From positions 1 to 38,328 of the forward strand of contig JADFYM010000007.1 in assembly GCA_015233035.1 (NCBI GenBank): 38,328 nt of DNA, read 5' to 3'. Under the pieces are notes generated by a model. That model did no database searches, was not told where the DNA came from, and saw only the letters and a program-made list of their open reading frames with translations. Positions 6,907 through 16,203 of this stretch are shown in pieces. The position numbers were made by a program, and so were the translations under genes. The stretch is from Magnetococcales bacterium. GTDB taxonomy: Bacteria; Pseudomonadota; Magnetococcia; Magnetococcales; Magnetaquicoccaceae. Position 1 is the first letter of the stretch. Every line of letters begins with the position of its first letter.

Positions 6907-8710
6907 CCATCAACGGCTATCTTCAGCTTATTTTCTATGTGGCAGCTTTGCTGCTGCTTGCCTGGCCTCTGGGCTTGTACATGGCCAAAATTTATGGGGA
7001 GGTACTCCCCGCCAGCGTGCGTTGGCTCTCCCCCGTGGAAGAAGCCTTTTACCGCTTGTGCGGCGTGCGGCACAGCGATGACATGTCCTGGACCCGGTAC
7101 GCCTTCGCGGTGCTGATTTTCAATCTGCTCGGTTTCCTGGCGGTGTACGCGCTGCAACGGCTTCAGTTATGGTTGCCGTTCAATCCCCAGGCCATGGCCA
7201 ATGTGACCCCGGACAGTTCCTTCAACACCGCCGTCAGTTTTGTCAGCAATACCAACTGGCAGGGCTATGGCGGCGAGTCAACCATGTCCTACCTGACCCA
7301 AATGCTGGGCCTGACCGTGCAAAATTTTGTCTCGGCGGCCACCGGCATGGCGGTGATGGCGGCCTTGATGCGGGCCTTCACCCGGCGGGAGGAGACCGGC
7401 ATCGGCAACTTCTGGATCGACATGACCCGTTCCACCCTCTACATCCTGCTGCCCATGAGCATCGTGTTGTCCCTGCTTCTCGTCAGCCAGGGGGTGCCGC
7501 AGACCCTCGCTCCCTACCAGACTGCGCAACTGATGCAGGAATTGGCCTATGACGATCCAGTCAACGGCCCCGATGGCCAGCCCCTCAAGGATGAAAAAGG
7601 GCAACCGGTCACCGAGAAAAAGACGACCAAGGAGCAATCCATTGCCCTGGGACCGGTAGCTTCGCAGGTGCCATCAAGCAATTGGGCACCAATGGCGGTG
7701 GTTTTTTCAATGCCAACTCCGCCCACCCCCTGGAAAATCCCACGCCCTTTGCCAACTTTCTGGAAATGCTCTCCATCCTGCTGATTTCGGCGGCCTTCTG
7801 CATCGCCTTCGGCCAGTTTGTCGGTGATTTGCGCCAGGGCAAGGCCATCCTGGCGGCCATGACGATTGTCTTTGTCGCCCTTCTGGCCCTTTGCGTCGGA
7901 GCGGAACAGTCCGGCAATCCGCTGTTCGAGCGGTTGGGGGTGGACACCCATGCCTCCAGTCAATCGTCCGGTGGCAACATGGAAGGCAAGGAGACCCGGT
8001 TTGGCATCGTCAATTCGGCCATCTGGGCCACGGCCACCACCGCCGCTTCCAATGGCTCGGTCAATGCCATGCACGATTCCTTCACTCCCCTGGGTGGACT
8101 GGTGCCCATGTGGATGATCCAACTGGGCGAGGTGATCTATGGCGGGGTCGGTTGCGGGTTGTATGGCATGATCATCTTTGCCCTGGTGGCGGTCTTTGTC
8201 GCCGGTCTGATGATCGGTCGCACCCCGGAATATCTGGGCAAAAAGATCGGGGCCTTCGAGATCCAGATGTCGGCGGTCGCGGTCATCACCCCCTGTCTGG
8301 TGGTGCTGGTCGGCACGGCGGTCGCGGTGGTGAGTGAGGCAGGACTGGCGGGTATCGCCAATCCCGGTATTCATGGCTTTTCGGAGATTCTCTATGCCTT
8401 CTCTTCGGCGGGCAACAATAACGGCAGTGCCTTTGGCGGTCTGTCGGTCAACACCCCGTTCTACAACACCATGCTGGGGTTCGCCATGCTCCTGTCCCGC
8501 TATTGGCTGATCATACCGGCCTTGGCCATCGCCGGTTCCGTGGCATCCAAAAAGACTGTCCCCTCCTCGGCCGGAACCCTGCCCACCCATACCCCCCTGT
8601 TTGTGGCCCTGCTGATCGGGACGGTGATTATTGTCGGTGCATTGACTTTTCTGCCCGCGCTCGCCCTCGGTCCGATTGTGGAACACGTACATATGATCAA
8701 CGGACATTGA
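6903..8710 (+). pseudogene. kdpA: KdpA, potassium-binding subunit of Kdp ATPase, with one-base frameshift
   Basis: Channel-like subunit that selects and translocates potassium in KdpFABC. The first part reads MTINGYLQLIFYVAALLLL through NTNWQGYGGE and QNFVSAATGMAV to LGPVASQV; the second resumes in another frame with [15 protein letters not shown] and runs to the TGA at 8710. The break is near 7668-7672. The family expects GPVASQ-x-AIKxLGTNGGG, and adding one G to GTGCCATCAAG (giving GTGGCCATC) restores it exactly. Repaired, the protein would have about 602 residues against 557 in E. coli, with intact motifs on both sides. Either a sequencing or assembly error, or a recent real lesion; the intact kdpB, kdpC, kdpD and kdpE favour an error or a very young mutation. 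The start overlaps the previous stop. Confidence 0.9.
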
Positions 8711-8724
8711 CGGGAGCAACGCAT

Positions 8725-10788
8725 ATGCATGGACAATTATCGCTGTTCGACCCCACCATCCTCAAAGAGGCCATTTGGGATTCGTTCCGGCGTCTTTCAC
8801 CCCAGTATCAGATCCGCAACCCGGTCATGTTTGTGGTCTGGTTGAGCAGTTTGTTGACCTCCGGGCTGTATATCCAGGCCGTCATGGGCCATGGTGAGGC
8901 CCCGACCTGGTTTATCCTGGCGGTCACCTTGTGGTTGTGGTTCACCTTGCTGTTTGCCAATTTTGCCGAGGCGATGGCCGAAGGGCGGGGCAAGGCCCAG
9001 GCCGCTGCCCTGAAGGGGCTGCGCAAGACGGTGCTGGCCAAAAAACTCAAAGAGCCGCGTCCCGATGCCAAATGGGAGAGCGTCGCCTCGGAAACCCTGC
9101 GCAAGGGGGATGTGGTGCTGGTTGCCACCGGCGATATTATTCCCGGCGATGGGGAAATCATCGAAGGGGTGGCCTCGGTGGATGAATCGGCCATCACCGG
9201 CGAATCGGCCCCGGTGATCCGGGAATCAGGCGGCGATTTTTCCGGCGTCACCGGCGGAACCCGCATTCTCTCCGACTGGCTGGTGGTGCGGATCATGGCC
9301 AATCCGGGGGAAACCTTTCTGGACCGCATGATCAGCATGGTGGAGGGGGCCAAACGGCAAAAAACCCCCAACGAGATTGCCCTGACCATTCTGTTGGTCA
9401 AGCTGACCCTCATCTTTTTGCTGGCCACCGTTACCCTGCTGCCCTTCTCGATTTATGGGGTCGAGTCGGCCAAGGCCGGCTCCCCGGTCACGGTGACGGT
9501 ACTGGTGGCTTTGCTGGTTTGCCTGATTCCCACCACCATTGGCGGTCTGCTCTCTGCCATCGGGGTGGCGGGCATGAGTCGCATGATGGGGAAAAATGTC
9601 TTGGCCACCTCCGGCAAGGCGGTGGAAGCCGCCGGTGATGTGGATGTATTGCTGCTGGACAAGACCGGTACCATCACCCTGGGCAACCGGCAGGCCTCCT
9701 TGTTTGCCCCGGCTCAGGGGGTGGGCGAAAAGGTGTTGGCCGAAGCGGCCCTGCTGGCCTCGCTGGCGGACGAAACCCCGGAAGGGCGGTCCATCGTCAC
9801 TTTGGCCAAGGAACTGTTGCATCAACGCGGTCGGGACATTCATGCCGATGGGGCAACCTTTGTCCATTTTACCGCCCAGACCCGCATGAGCGGGATCGAT
9901 TTCCAGGGCCGTTCCATTCGCAAGGGGGCCTCGGAGGCCGTGCACCGCTATGTGGAAAGCATCGGCGGCAGTTGGCCCCTGGCCATTCAGACCCTGGTGG
10001 ATGAAATCGCCCGCCGAGGCTCCACCCCGCTGGTGGTGGCCGAGGGCAATCGGGTTCTGGGGGCGGTGGAGTTGAAGGATATTGTCAAGGGAGGGATCAA
10101 GGAGCGTTTCGCCGAGTTGCGCCGCATGGGGATCAAGACGGTCATGATTACCGGGGACAATCGCCTGACCGCAGCGGCCATTGCCGCCGAAGCCGGGGTG
10201 GACGATTTTCTGGCCGAGGCCACCCCGGAAGCCAAGCTCAAACTGATCCGTCAATATCAGCAGGAGGGGCGATTGGTGGCCATGACCGGGGACGGCACCA
10301 ATGATGCCCCGGCTTTGGCCCAGGCCGATGTGGCGGTGGCCATGAACAGTGGCACCCAGGCCGCCAAAGAGGCGGGCAATATGGTGGACCTGGACTCCAA
10401 CCCCACCAAGCTGATCGAGGTGGTGGAGACCGGCAAGCAAATGTTGATGACGCGGGGTGCGTTGACCACCTTTTCCATCGCCAACGATGTGGCCAAATAT
10501 TTTGCCATCATCCCGGCGGCCTTTGCGGTCACCTATCCCGACTTGAATGTGTTCAACATCATGGGACTGGCCACGCCGGCCTCGGCCATTTTGTCGGCGG
10601 TCATCTTCAATGCCTTGATCATCATCGCTCTGATTCCCCTGGCCTTGAAAGGGGTGGAATATCGACCGGTCGGGGCCGACGCTTTGTTGCGGCGCAATCT
10701 GCTGGTCTATGGGTTGGGCGGATTGGTGGTGCCCTTTATCGGCATCAAGGCCATTGATCTTATTCTGGTTGTTCTGCATCTTACCTGA
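8725..10788 (+). CDS. kdpB: KdpB, catalytic P-type ATPase subunit
   Basis: Hydrolyses ATP to power high-affinity potassium uptake. The 687 residues (E. coli 682) contain [17 protein letters not shown], the actuator motif TGES with Ser161 at the position of the inhibitory phosphoserine 162 of E. coli, the phosphorylation motif DKTGT with Asp312, [14 protein letters not shown] and the hinge [21 protein letters not shown]. Several membrane helices flank these domains. The start at 8725 has GGGAG upstream and lies 14 bp after the kdpA stop; the frame is open further upstream but only as a shadow of kdpA. All catalytic motifs are intact. Confidence 0.97.
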   Translation: MHGQLSLFDPTILKEAIWDSFRRLSPQYQIRNPVMFVVWLSSLLTSGLYIQAVMGHGEAPTWFILAVTLWLWFTLLFANFAEAMAEGRGKAQAAALKGLRKTVLAKKLKEPRPDAKWESVASETLRKGDVVLVATGDIIPGDGEIIEGVASVDESAITGESAPVIRESGGDFSGVTGGTRILSDWLVVRIMANPGETFLDRMISMVEGAKRQKTPNEIALTILLVKLTLIFLLATVTLLPFSIYGVESAKAGSPVTVTVLVALLVCLIPTTIGGLLSAIGVAGMSRMMGKNVLATSGKAVEAAGDVDVLLLDKTGTITLGNRQASLFAPAQGVGEKVLAEAALLASLADETPEGRSIVTLAKELLHQRGRDIHADGATFVHFTAQTRMSGIDFQGRSIRKGASEAVHRYVESIGGSWPLAIQTLVDEIARRGSTPLVVAEGNRVLGAVELKDIVKGGIKERFAELRRMGIKTVMITGDNRLTAAAIAAEAGVDDFLAEATPEAKLKLIRQYQQEGRLVAMTGDGTNDAPALAQADVAVAMNSGTQAAKEAGNMVDLDSNPTKLIEVVETGKQMLMTRGALTTFSIANDVAKYFAIIPAAFAVTYPDLNVFNIMGLATPASAILSAVIFNALIIIALIPLALKGVEYRPVGADALLRRNLLVYGLGGLVVPFIGIKAIDLILVVLHLT

Positions 10789-10798
10789 GGTAACTGAA

Positions 10799-11377
10799 AT
10801 GATCAAAGAACTGAAACCCGCTCTGTTGATGCTGATCCTGATGACGGTGCTGACCGGTGTTCTCTATCCGGCCTTGGTCACCAGCCTGGCACAACTGTTT
10901 TTTCCGCAGCAGTCTGCTGGCAGCTTGTTGCATGTCAACGGCCAGGTGGTTGGCTCTGAGTTGATCGGGCAGACATTTTCGGAGCCGCGTTATTTTTGGG
11001 GTCGTATTTCGGCCACCTCGCCCATGACTTACAATGCGGCGTCGTCCGGTGGCTCCAATCTGGGACCGCTCAACCCAGCCTTGAAGGATGCGGTGGATGC
11101 GCGGATTGCCGCCCTCAAGGAGAGCGATCCGACGCAAAAGTTGCCCATTCCGGTGGATCTGGTGACCTCGTCGGCCAGCGGGTTGGATCCGCACATCTCG
11201 CCCGCCGCCGCCTTGTGGCAGGTGCCACGGGTGGCACGGGAGCGGGGGTTGTCGGAACAGATGGTGCGGGATCTGGTGGCACAACATACGGCGGGACGTG
11301 CGTTCGGTTTTCTGGGCGAGGCCGGGGTCAATGTGTTGACTTTGAATCTGGCTCTGGATCAGAAGAAGGTTCGTTAG
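10799..11377 (+). CDS. kdpC: KdpC subunit of the Kdp potassium ATPase
   Basis: Assembly/affinity subunit of KdpFABC, anchored by one N-terminal helix ([19 protein letters not shown]) with a periplasmic domain. At 192 residues it matches the family size. Family motifs visible: [42 protein letters not shown] and [16 protein letters not shown] near the end. The ATG at 10799 follows kdpB by 10 bp, with TGAGG as a weak ribosome site. A class-1 repeat fragment begins almost at its stop codon and could act as terminator or attenuator before the porin and kdpDE. Confidence 0.96.
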   Translation: MIKELKPALLMLILMTVLTGVLYPALVTSLAQLFFPQQSAGSLLHVNGQVVGSELIGQTFSEPRYFWGRISATSPMTYNAASSGGSNLGPLNPALKDAVDARIAALKESDPTQKLPIPVDLVTSSASGLDPHISPAAALWQVPRVARERGLSEQMVRDLVAQHTAGRAFGFLGEAGVNVLTLNLALDQKKVR

Positions 11378-11540
11378 GACTCCTGGTGGGGGCGTTGCCC
11401 CCACACCCCCACCAGGGGCTTTGCCCCTGGACCCTACCGGGGGGGATAATCCCCCCCGGTCCCCCTTGATCAATTATTAAAAAAAAGGGTGGGGGGGTCT
11501 GGGGGGGCGGTTCACCGCCCGCCCCAGGAGAGGTCACAAC
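11378..11540 (-). repeat. Partial class-1 repeat and GC-rich hairpins after kdpC
   Basis: Contains CCAGGGGCTTTGCCCCTGG, a G/C block around GATAATCC, and GGGGCGGTTCACCGCCCGCCCC. It corresponds to one end of the class-1 element and starts within a few bases of the kdpC stop. It could fold as strong hairpins in the kdp transcript. Confidence 0.7.
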
Positions 11541-11651
11541 AACGGTCAAGGCGGTGGGGAAGAAAAGCGGACGGGAGGTCCGCCGTCCCAAGATGGGCAT
11601 TGCCTGACCAGGAAATAAAAGACTTAAACCGCACCTGTTGCGGAATGCGTA

Positions 11652-11742
11652 TACTGCGCACGGTCACAATTGACGAGTATCGTCATTCCCGCGCAGGCGG
11701 GAATGACGGCACAGGAAGTGTCGCTTATGACCGCGTACAGTA
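11652..11742. mobile_element. Short MITE-like element, 91 bp
   Basis: Ends TACTGCGCACGGTCA and, inverted, TACTGTACGCGGTCA, flanked on both sides by TA (11650-11651 and 11743-11744). The interior has one hairpin of GTCATTCCCGCG against its complement. A longer relative with the same ends and inner flanks lies at 20779-20914. A TA target and no coding capacity suggest mobilisation by a Tc1/mariner or IS630-type transposase supplied elsewhere. Confidence 0.75.
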
Positions 11743-11749
11743 TAGTGTC

Positions 11750-11822
11750 CGTCATCCCCGCAAAAGCGGGGATCCAGAGTTCGCAGATCCCACCTGGATT
11801 CCCGCCTGCGCGGGAATGACGT
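11750..11822. repeat. Inverted CGTCAT-CCCGC hairpin pair (class 3)
   Basis: CGTCATCCCCGC with its local complement and, about 50 bp on, GGATTCCCGCCTGCGCGGG followed by AATGACG. The outer halves are inverted. It is immediately next to the 91-bp element. The rest of the 11378-11914 gap shows no gene. Confidence 0.65.
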
Positions 11823-11914
11823 TTGAACAACCACGCATCCCATGCAAGGCGCGGTCTAATCACCCAGCCACTGCTGGTTGATTTATTCACTACTGAAACA
11901 AGGAACCAAAAATC

Positions 11915-12781
11915 ATGCATACCAACAAAAAAGCCATACTCGTCGCCCTGCTGGGCGGCATGACCCTCCTGGCACCGGTCATCGGACTGGCCGAGGAGGC
12001 CAAGGCACCCGACCCGGCCCCCACCCCCACCAACACGTTCACCCCGAACATTGGCGTGGTCAACAACTATATATTCCGTGGCATGACGCAAACCTGGAAT
12101 CAACCGGCCCTGCAAGGCGGTCTCGATTACAGCCATGTCGATGGCTGGTATGCCGGAACCTGGCTTTCCAACATCAGCGACCGGGAATATGCCGGTGGCA
12201 CGGTGGAATGGGATATCTATGGCGGCTATAACGGCAAATTTTCGCAAGAGGACTGGACCTGGACCGTCGGATTGGCGGGTACGGTCTATCCAGGGGCCGA
12301 TTACCACAAATCCCCGTTCTATCCCAAAAGCCAGACTTTCAACAACCTTGAAGTCAACGGCGGCTTTGGTTACAAATGGATCGCATTCAAGCTTTCCGCT
12401 GCGTTGACAGATTATTTCGGAGCCAACACCAACACCGGTTATACCTCCGATACCCGGTGGAGCACCTATGCGGACCTGACCGCCACCGTGCCTTTGCCGG
12501 AAGAGACGTTCGGCCAGAATGTCACCCTGCCCCTGCATATCGGACATCTCCATTATACGGCCAACCTGAAAGCACCGAGCAATGGTACCACCGACCCCGA
12601 CTATACCGATTACAAAATCGGCATTGCCAAAGGGTTTGACTATGACATCAGCCTCGCCCTGTCCCTGACGTATGCGGACAATGACGATGTGTATGGCCAT
12701 GTCCAATCGATGAAAAGCAGCAAGGATTTTGTCGAAATGGGCGGGGCCCATGTCATTCTCTCGCTGACCAAGACGTTTTGA
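11915..12781 (+). CDS. TorF-family putative outer-membrane porin (Gcw_chp)
   Basis: 288 residues with a Sec signal peptide (MHTNKKAILVALLGGMTLL, cut near GLAEEA). The domain start is typical of the family: NIGVVNNYIFRGMTQTWNQP followed by GGLDYSH and WYAGTWLSNI. Alternating aromatic strands and a final Phe (SLTKTF) mark an outer-membrane barrel. It lies between kdpC and kdpD on the same strand, 34 bp before kdpD, so it probably shares their control and may help potassium cross the outer membrane; that role is inference. The ATG at 11915 is the only good start; upstream GGAACCAAAAATC gives a weak ribosome site. Confidence 0.88.
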   Translation: MHTNKKAILVALLGGMTLLAPVIGLAEEAKAPDPAPTPTNTFTPNIGVVNNYIFRGMTQTWNQPALQGGLDYSHVDGWYAGTWLSNISDREYAGGTVEWDIYGGYNGKFSQEDWTWTVGLAGTVYPGADYHKSPFYPKSQTFNNLEVNGGFGYKWIAFKLSAALTDYFGANTNTGYTSDTRWSTYADLTATVPLPEETFGQNVTLPLHIGHLHYTANLKAPSNGTTDPDYTDYKIGIAKGFDYDISLALSLTYADNDDVYGHVQSMKSSKDFVEMGGAHVILSLTKTF

Positions 12782-12815
12782 TTTTTCGCCACCCAGATAA
12801 AGGTAACCAGTCGGC

Positions 12816-15506
12816 ATGACTCCTGATTCCCTGCACACCCGACCCGATCCCGATGTCATTCTCGCCCAGTTGACAGCCGAGACATCCCGCGCGGATCGGG
12901 GCAAGTTGAAGGTCTTTTTTGGAGCCTGCCCCGGGGTGGGCAAGACCTATGCGATGTTGACCGCCGCCCAGGTCTTGCACACCCAGGGGATGGATGTGGT
13001 GGCTGGCGTGGTGGAGACCCACGGCCGCCGCGAGACCGCCGAGTTGATGCAACGGCTCGACGTGCTGCCCCGCTGCCGGATCGAATACAAGGGTCACATC
13101 CTGGAGGAATTCGATCTGGATGCGGCCTTGCGTCGCAAACCCCAACTGATCCTGATGGATGAACTGGCCCATTCCAACGCCCCCGGCTCCCGCCATCCCA
13201 AACGGTGGCAGGATATTATGGAGTTGCTGGGCGCAGGCATCGACGTGTACACCACCGTCAACGTCCAGCATGTCGAAAGCCTGGTCGATGTCATCGGCAA
13301 GATTACCGGTGTGCGCGTGCTGGAGCGGGTGCCCGACCATGTCATCGACCAGGCGGACGAAATGGTGCTGGTAGACCTGCCCCCCGAGGAGTTGCTGCAA
13401 CGACTGCGGGAGGGCAAGGTCTATATCTCCCATCAAGCGGAACGGGCCATGGAACATTTTTTCCGCAAGGGCAATCTGCTGGCCCTGCGGGAACTGGCGT
13501 TGCGCCGCACCGCCGACCGGGTGGATGGCGACGTGCGCGCCTGGCGACGGGAAAAATCGGTAACCACCGTCTGGCCGACCCGGGAATTGGTGCTGGTCTG
13601 CGTGGGACCGGGACCGGACAGTGAAAAACTGGTGCGTCGCGCCGCCCGCCGGGCCAACCAGACCGGCGCGCCCTGGCATGCCATCGCCATCGAGACACCG
13701 TCCATGCACAACCTGCCGGAAGCGGCCCGGGTGCGTGTTATCAACATTCTGAAATTGGCCCAGGAGATGGGCGCGAATACGGCCAACCTGTCCGGCCCGG
13801 ACCCCGTGGAGGTCGCCGTCGCCTACGCCCATGAACACAATCTGGGCACCCTGCTGGTGGGACGGGACCGCTATCGACGACTGCCCTGGCAACATGGTTT
13901 TGCCGAAAGGCTGGGTCGCCTGGCCCCGGACCTGGAACTCCTCCAGATAGCCCGTGAGGATGACGAACAGGAGACCACCAAGCCACTCCCCGCGCCCAAA
14001 TCCCGTGGCCCCACCGTCTGGCGTCCCCATCTGCTGTCACTGCTCAACGTCGCCCTGGCCACGATTGTGAGTACGCCGTTGCGTGATCATCTCGATTTGG
14101 CCAACATTGTCATGATTTTTCTGCTGGCCGTGGTCTTCACTGCCATCCGTTCGGGACGCGGGGCGGCCGTGCTGGCGGCGTTTCTCTCCGTGGCCGCCTT
14201 CGATTTTTTCTTTGTCCCGCCCCGCTTTTCGTTTGCCGTCTCGGACGTGCAATATCTGGTCACCTTCGCGGTCATGCTGACCGTGGCCCTGGTTGTGGGC
14301 CAACTCACCGCCGGTCTGCGCTTCCAGGTTTTGACCGCCCGCAAACGGGAACGGCGGATTCAGGCCCTCTACGAAATGTCCCGCGATCTCTCCAGTGCCA
14401 TGCGGGTGGAACAGATTGTCGAGATCTGCCAACGTTTTATCAAACGGGGTTTCAATGCCTCGATGGCCGTCTTCGTCAATGGGCAGGAACGCCTCCAACT
14501 GGCCGACGGCTCGGCCAATCTCGGTGCCGTCGATCCGGGTATTGCCCAATGGAGCTTTGACCATGGCCAAAATGCCGGGTTGGGCACCGATACCCTGCCC
14601 TCGGCCCATGCTCTGTATGTCCCGCTCAAGGCTCCCACCCACCTGTGTGGGGTATTGGCCCTGGTGCCGGACGAGGCAACCTGGCAACTGCCGATGGAGC
14701 AACAGCAACTGCTCGACACCAGTGCCACCCTGATCGCCATCGCCATGGAACGGATCCACTATGTCGCCTTGGCCAAAGATGCCCAGGTCAGCATGGAATC
14801 CGAGCGTCTGCGCAACTCCCTGCTGTCTGCCATTTCGCACGATCTGCGTACCCCGTTGACGGTCATCACCGGTCTGGCCGAGGCCATGCAGATGGCCACG
14901 CCGACCTTGCCCGAACCCCATGCCGGTCTCGCCAAGGCCATACGGGACGAGGTATCGCATACCATCACCATGGTCAACAATCTGCTGGACATGGCCCGGA
15001 TGCAAATGGGCAACATTGTCTTGAACCGGGGCTGGCAGACACTGGAAGAGGTGATCGGCCTCTCCCTGAGCAATTGCGCGCCCCTGCTCACCCGTCATGT
15101 CGTGCGCGTCGAACTGGCCGCCGGGCTGCCCTTGCTGGAGTTGGACACCGGACTCATGGAGCGGGTGTTCAACAATTTTCTGGAAAACGCCGCCAAATAT
15201 ACCCCGCCGGGGAGCATCGTCACCATTGCCGCCTGCCAGGATGGGGCCTTTGTGAAAGTTTCGGTGAGCGATAACGGGCACGGTGTCCCGCCCGGCATGG
15301 AAAAAAAGTTGTTTGAAAAATTTACGCGGGGCAAGGTGGAATCCACCGTGGCCGGTTTTGGCTTGGGCCTGGCCATTGTGCGTACCATTGTCGAGGCCCA
15401 TGGCGGTTCGGTGTGGGCGGAAAGTCCACCCGAAGGGGGATCCCGCTTTGTCCTGCTCCTGCCCATAGGCAATCTGCCCGACATGCCGGAGGAAACCGAT
15501 GGCTGA
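12816..15506 (+). CDS. kdpD: KdpD, potassium/turgor sensor histidine kinase
   Basis: Membrane kinase that phosphorylates KdpE when potassium is scarce. The 896 residues carry the whole domain series: N-terminal KdpD domain with Walker A GACPGVGKT (36-44), MDELAHSNAPGSRHPKRWQD and VYTTVNVQHVESL; a Usp-like domain (about 250-370, LVGRDRYRR); four close membrane helices (about 405-500, IVMIFLLAVVFTAIRSG to ALVVGQLTAGL); a GAF-like domain (about 510-660); HisKA with SHDLRTPLTVI (His675); and HATPase_c with NFLENAAKYTPPG, SDNGHGVP and GFGLGLAI. It overlaps kdpE by 8 bp. Its membrane/GAF segment is repeated in the two proteins downstream. Confidence 0.97.
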   Translation: MTPDSLHTRPDPDVILAQLTAETSRADRGKLKVFFGACPGVGKTYAMLTAAQVLHTQGMDVVAGVVETHGRRETAELMQRLDVLPRCRIEYKGHILEEFDLDAALRRKPQLILMDELAHSNAPGSRHPKRWQDIMELLGAGIDVYTTVNVQHVESLVDVIGKITGVRVLERVPDHVIDQADEMVLVDLPPEELLQRLREGKVYISHQAERAMEHFFRKGNLLALRELALRRTADRVDGDVRAWRREKSVTTVWPTRELVLVCVGPGPDSEKLVRRAARRANQTGAPWHAIAIETPSMHNLPEAARVRVINILKLAQEMGANTANLSGPDPVEVAVAYAHEHNLGTLLVGRDRYRRLPWQHGFAERLGRLAPDLELLQIAREDDEQETTKPLPAPKSRGPTVWRPHLLSLLNVALATIVSTPLRDHLDLANIVMIFLLAVVFTAIRSGRGAAVLAAFLSVAAFDFFFVPPRFSFAVSDVQYLVTFAVMLTVALVVGQLTAGLRFQVLTARKRERRIQALYEMSRDLSSAMRVEQIVEICQRFIKRGFNASMAVFVNGQERLQLADGSANLGAVDPGIAQWSFDHGQNAGLGTDTLPSAHALYVPLKAPTHLCGVLALVPDEATWQLPMEQQQLLDTSATLIAIAMERIHYVALAKDAQVSMESERLRNSLLSAISHDLRTPLTVITGLAEAMQMATPTLPEPHAGLAKAIRDEVSHTITMVNNLLDMARMQMGNIVLNRGWQTLEEVIGLSLSNCAPLLTRHVVRVELAAGLPLLELDTGLMERVFNNFLENAAKYTPPGSIVTIAACQDGAFVKVSVSDNGHGVPPGMEKKLFEKFTRGKVESTVAGFGLGLAIVRTIVEAHGGSVWAESPPEGGSRFVLLLPIGNLPDMPEETDG

Positions 15507-16203
15507 CACCCAACACGCCACCCCATTGATCGTCCTCATTGAGGATGAACCCCAGATTCGCCGTTTTGTCCGGGCCGCCCTGGAGGCGGAACAGTATGCG
15601 GTGGCGGAAGCGGAGACAGGCACCCAAGGGTTGATGGATGTCGGCACCCGGCGGCCTGATCTGCTCATCGTGGATCTGGGTCTGCCGGACATGGATGGCA
15701 TCGATGTCATCCAGGATATCCGTTCGTGGTCCAATCTGCCCATCCTGATTCTTTCCGCCCGGACCAGCGAGGCGCACAAGGTCAAGGCTCTGGATGTGGG
15801 GGCCGACGATTATCTGACCAAGCCCTTTGGCATCCCGGAACTGCTGGCCCGGGTGCGCGCCCTGCTGCGCCGCTCGGCCCGTGCCCATACGGACGATCTG
15901 CCCGTGGTCCGGTTCGGGGAGGTGGAGGTCAATCCGCTGCAACGCACGGTGACCCGCAACGGGGAAGCCGTCCATCTGACCGCCATCGAGTATCGTCTGC
16001 TGATGCAACTGATCACCAACGCCGAACGGGTGATGACCCACAGCACCCTGATCCGGGAAGTCTGGGGACCGCATCATGCCGACAAAATTCATTATCTGCG
16101 GGTTTACATGTCCAACCTGCGCCACAAGCTGGAAGCGGATCCCAACGCTCCCCGCTATATCCTGACCGCATCCGGGGTGGGCTATCGGCTGGTTTTGGCG
16201 TGA
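15499..16203 (+). CDS. kdpE: KdpE, OmpR/PhoB-type response regulator
   Basis: Transcription activator of the kdp operon. It has 234 residues: receiver domain with acidic pair E15-D16, phosphoacceptor Asp59 in IVDLGLPDMDG, and Lys in YLTKPFGIPELLARV; then a winged-helix domain ending TASGVGYRLVL with RVYMSNLRHKLE. The ATG at 15499 lies inside the end of kdpD and its TGA overlaps the GTG start of the next kinase, so kdpD, kdpE and the hybrid kinase are translationally coupled. The T-rich palindromic regions at 6387 and 2569 are candidate binding sites. Confidence 0.96.
   Translation: MADTQHATPLIVLIEDEPQIRRFVRAALEAEQYAVAEAETGTQGLMDVGTRRPDLLIVDLGLPDMDGIDVIQDIRSWSNLPILILSARTSEAHKVKALDVGADDYLTKPFGIPELLARVRALLRRSARAHTDDLPVVRFGEVEVNPLQRTVTRNGEAVHLTAIEYRLLMQLITNAERVMTHSTLIREVWGPHHADKIHYLRVYMSNLRHKLEADPNAPRYILTASGVGYRLVLA

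Noticed and set aside
8503-8724. Upstream extension of kdpB
   Set aside because: Overlaps the end of kdpA in another frame; the ATG at 8725 has a ribosome site and the family N-terminus.
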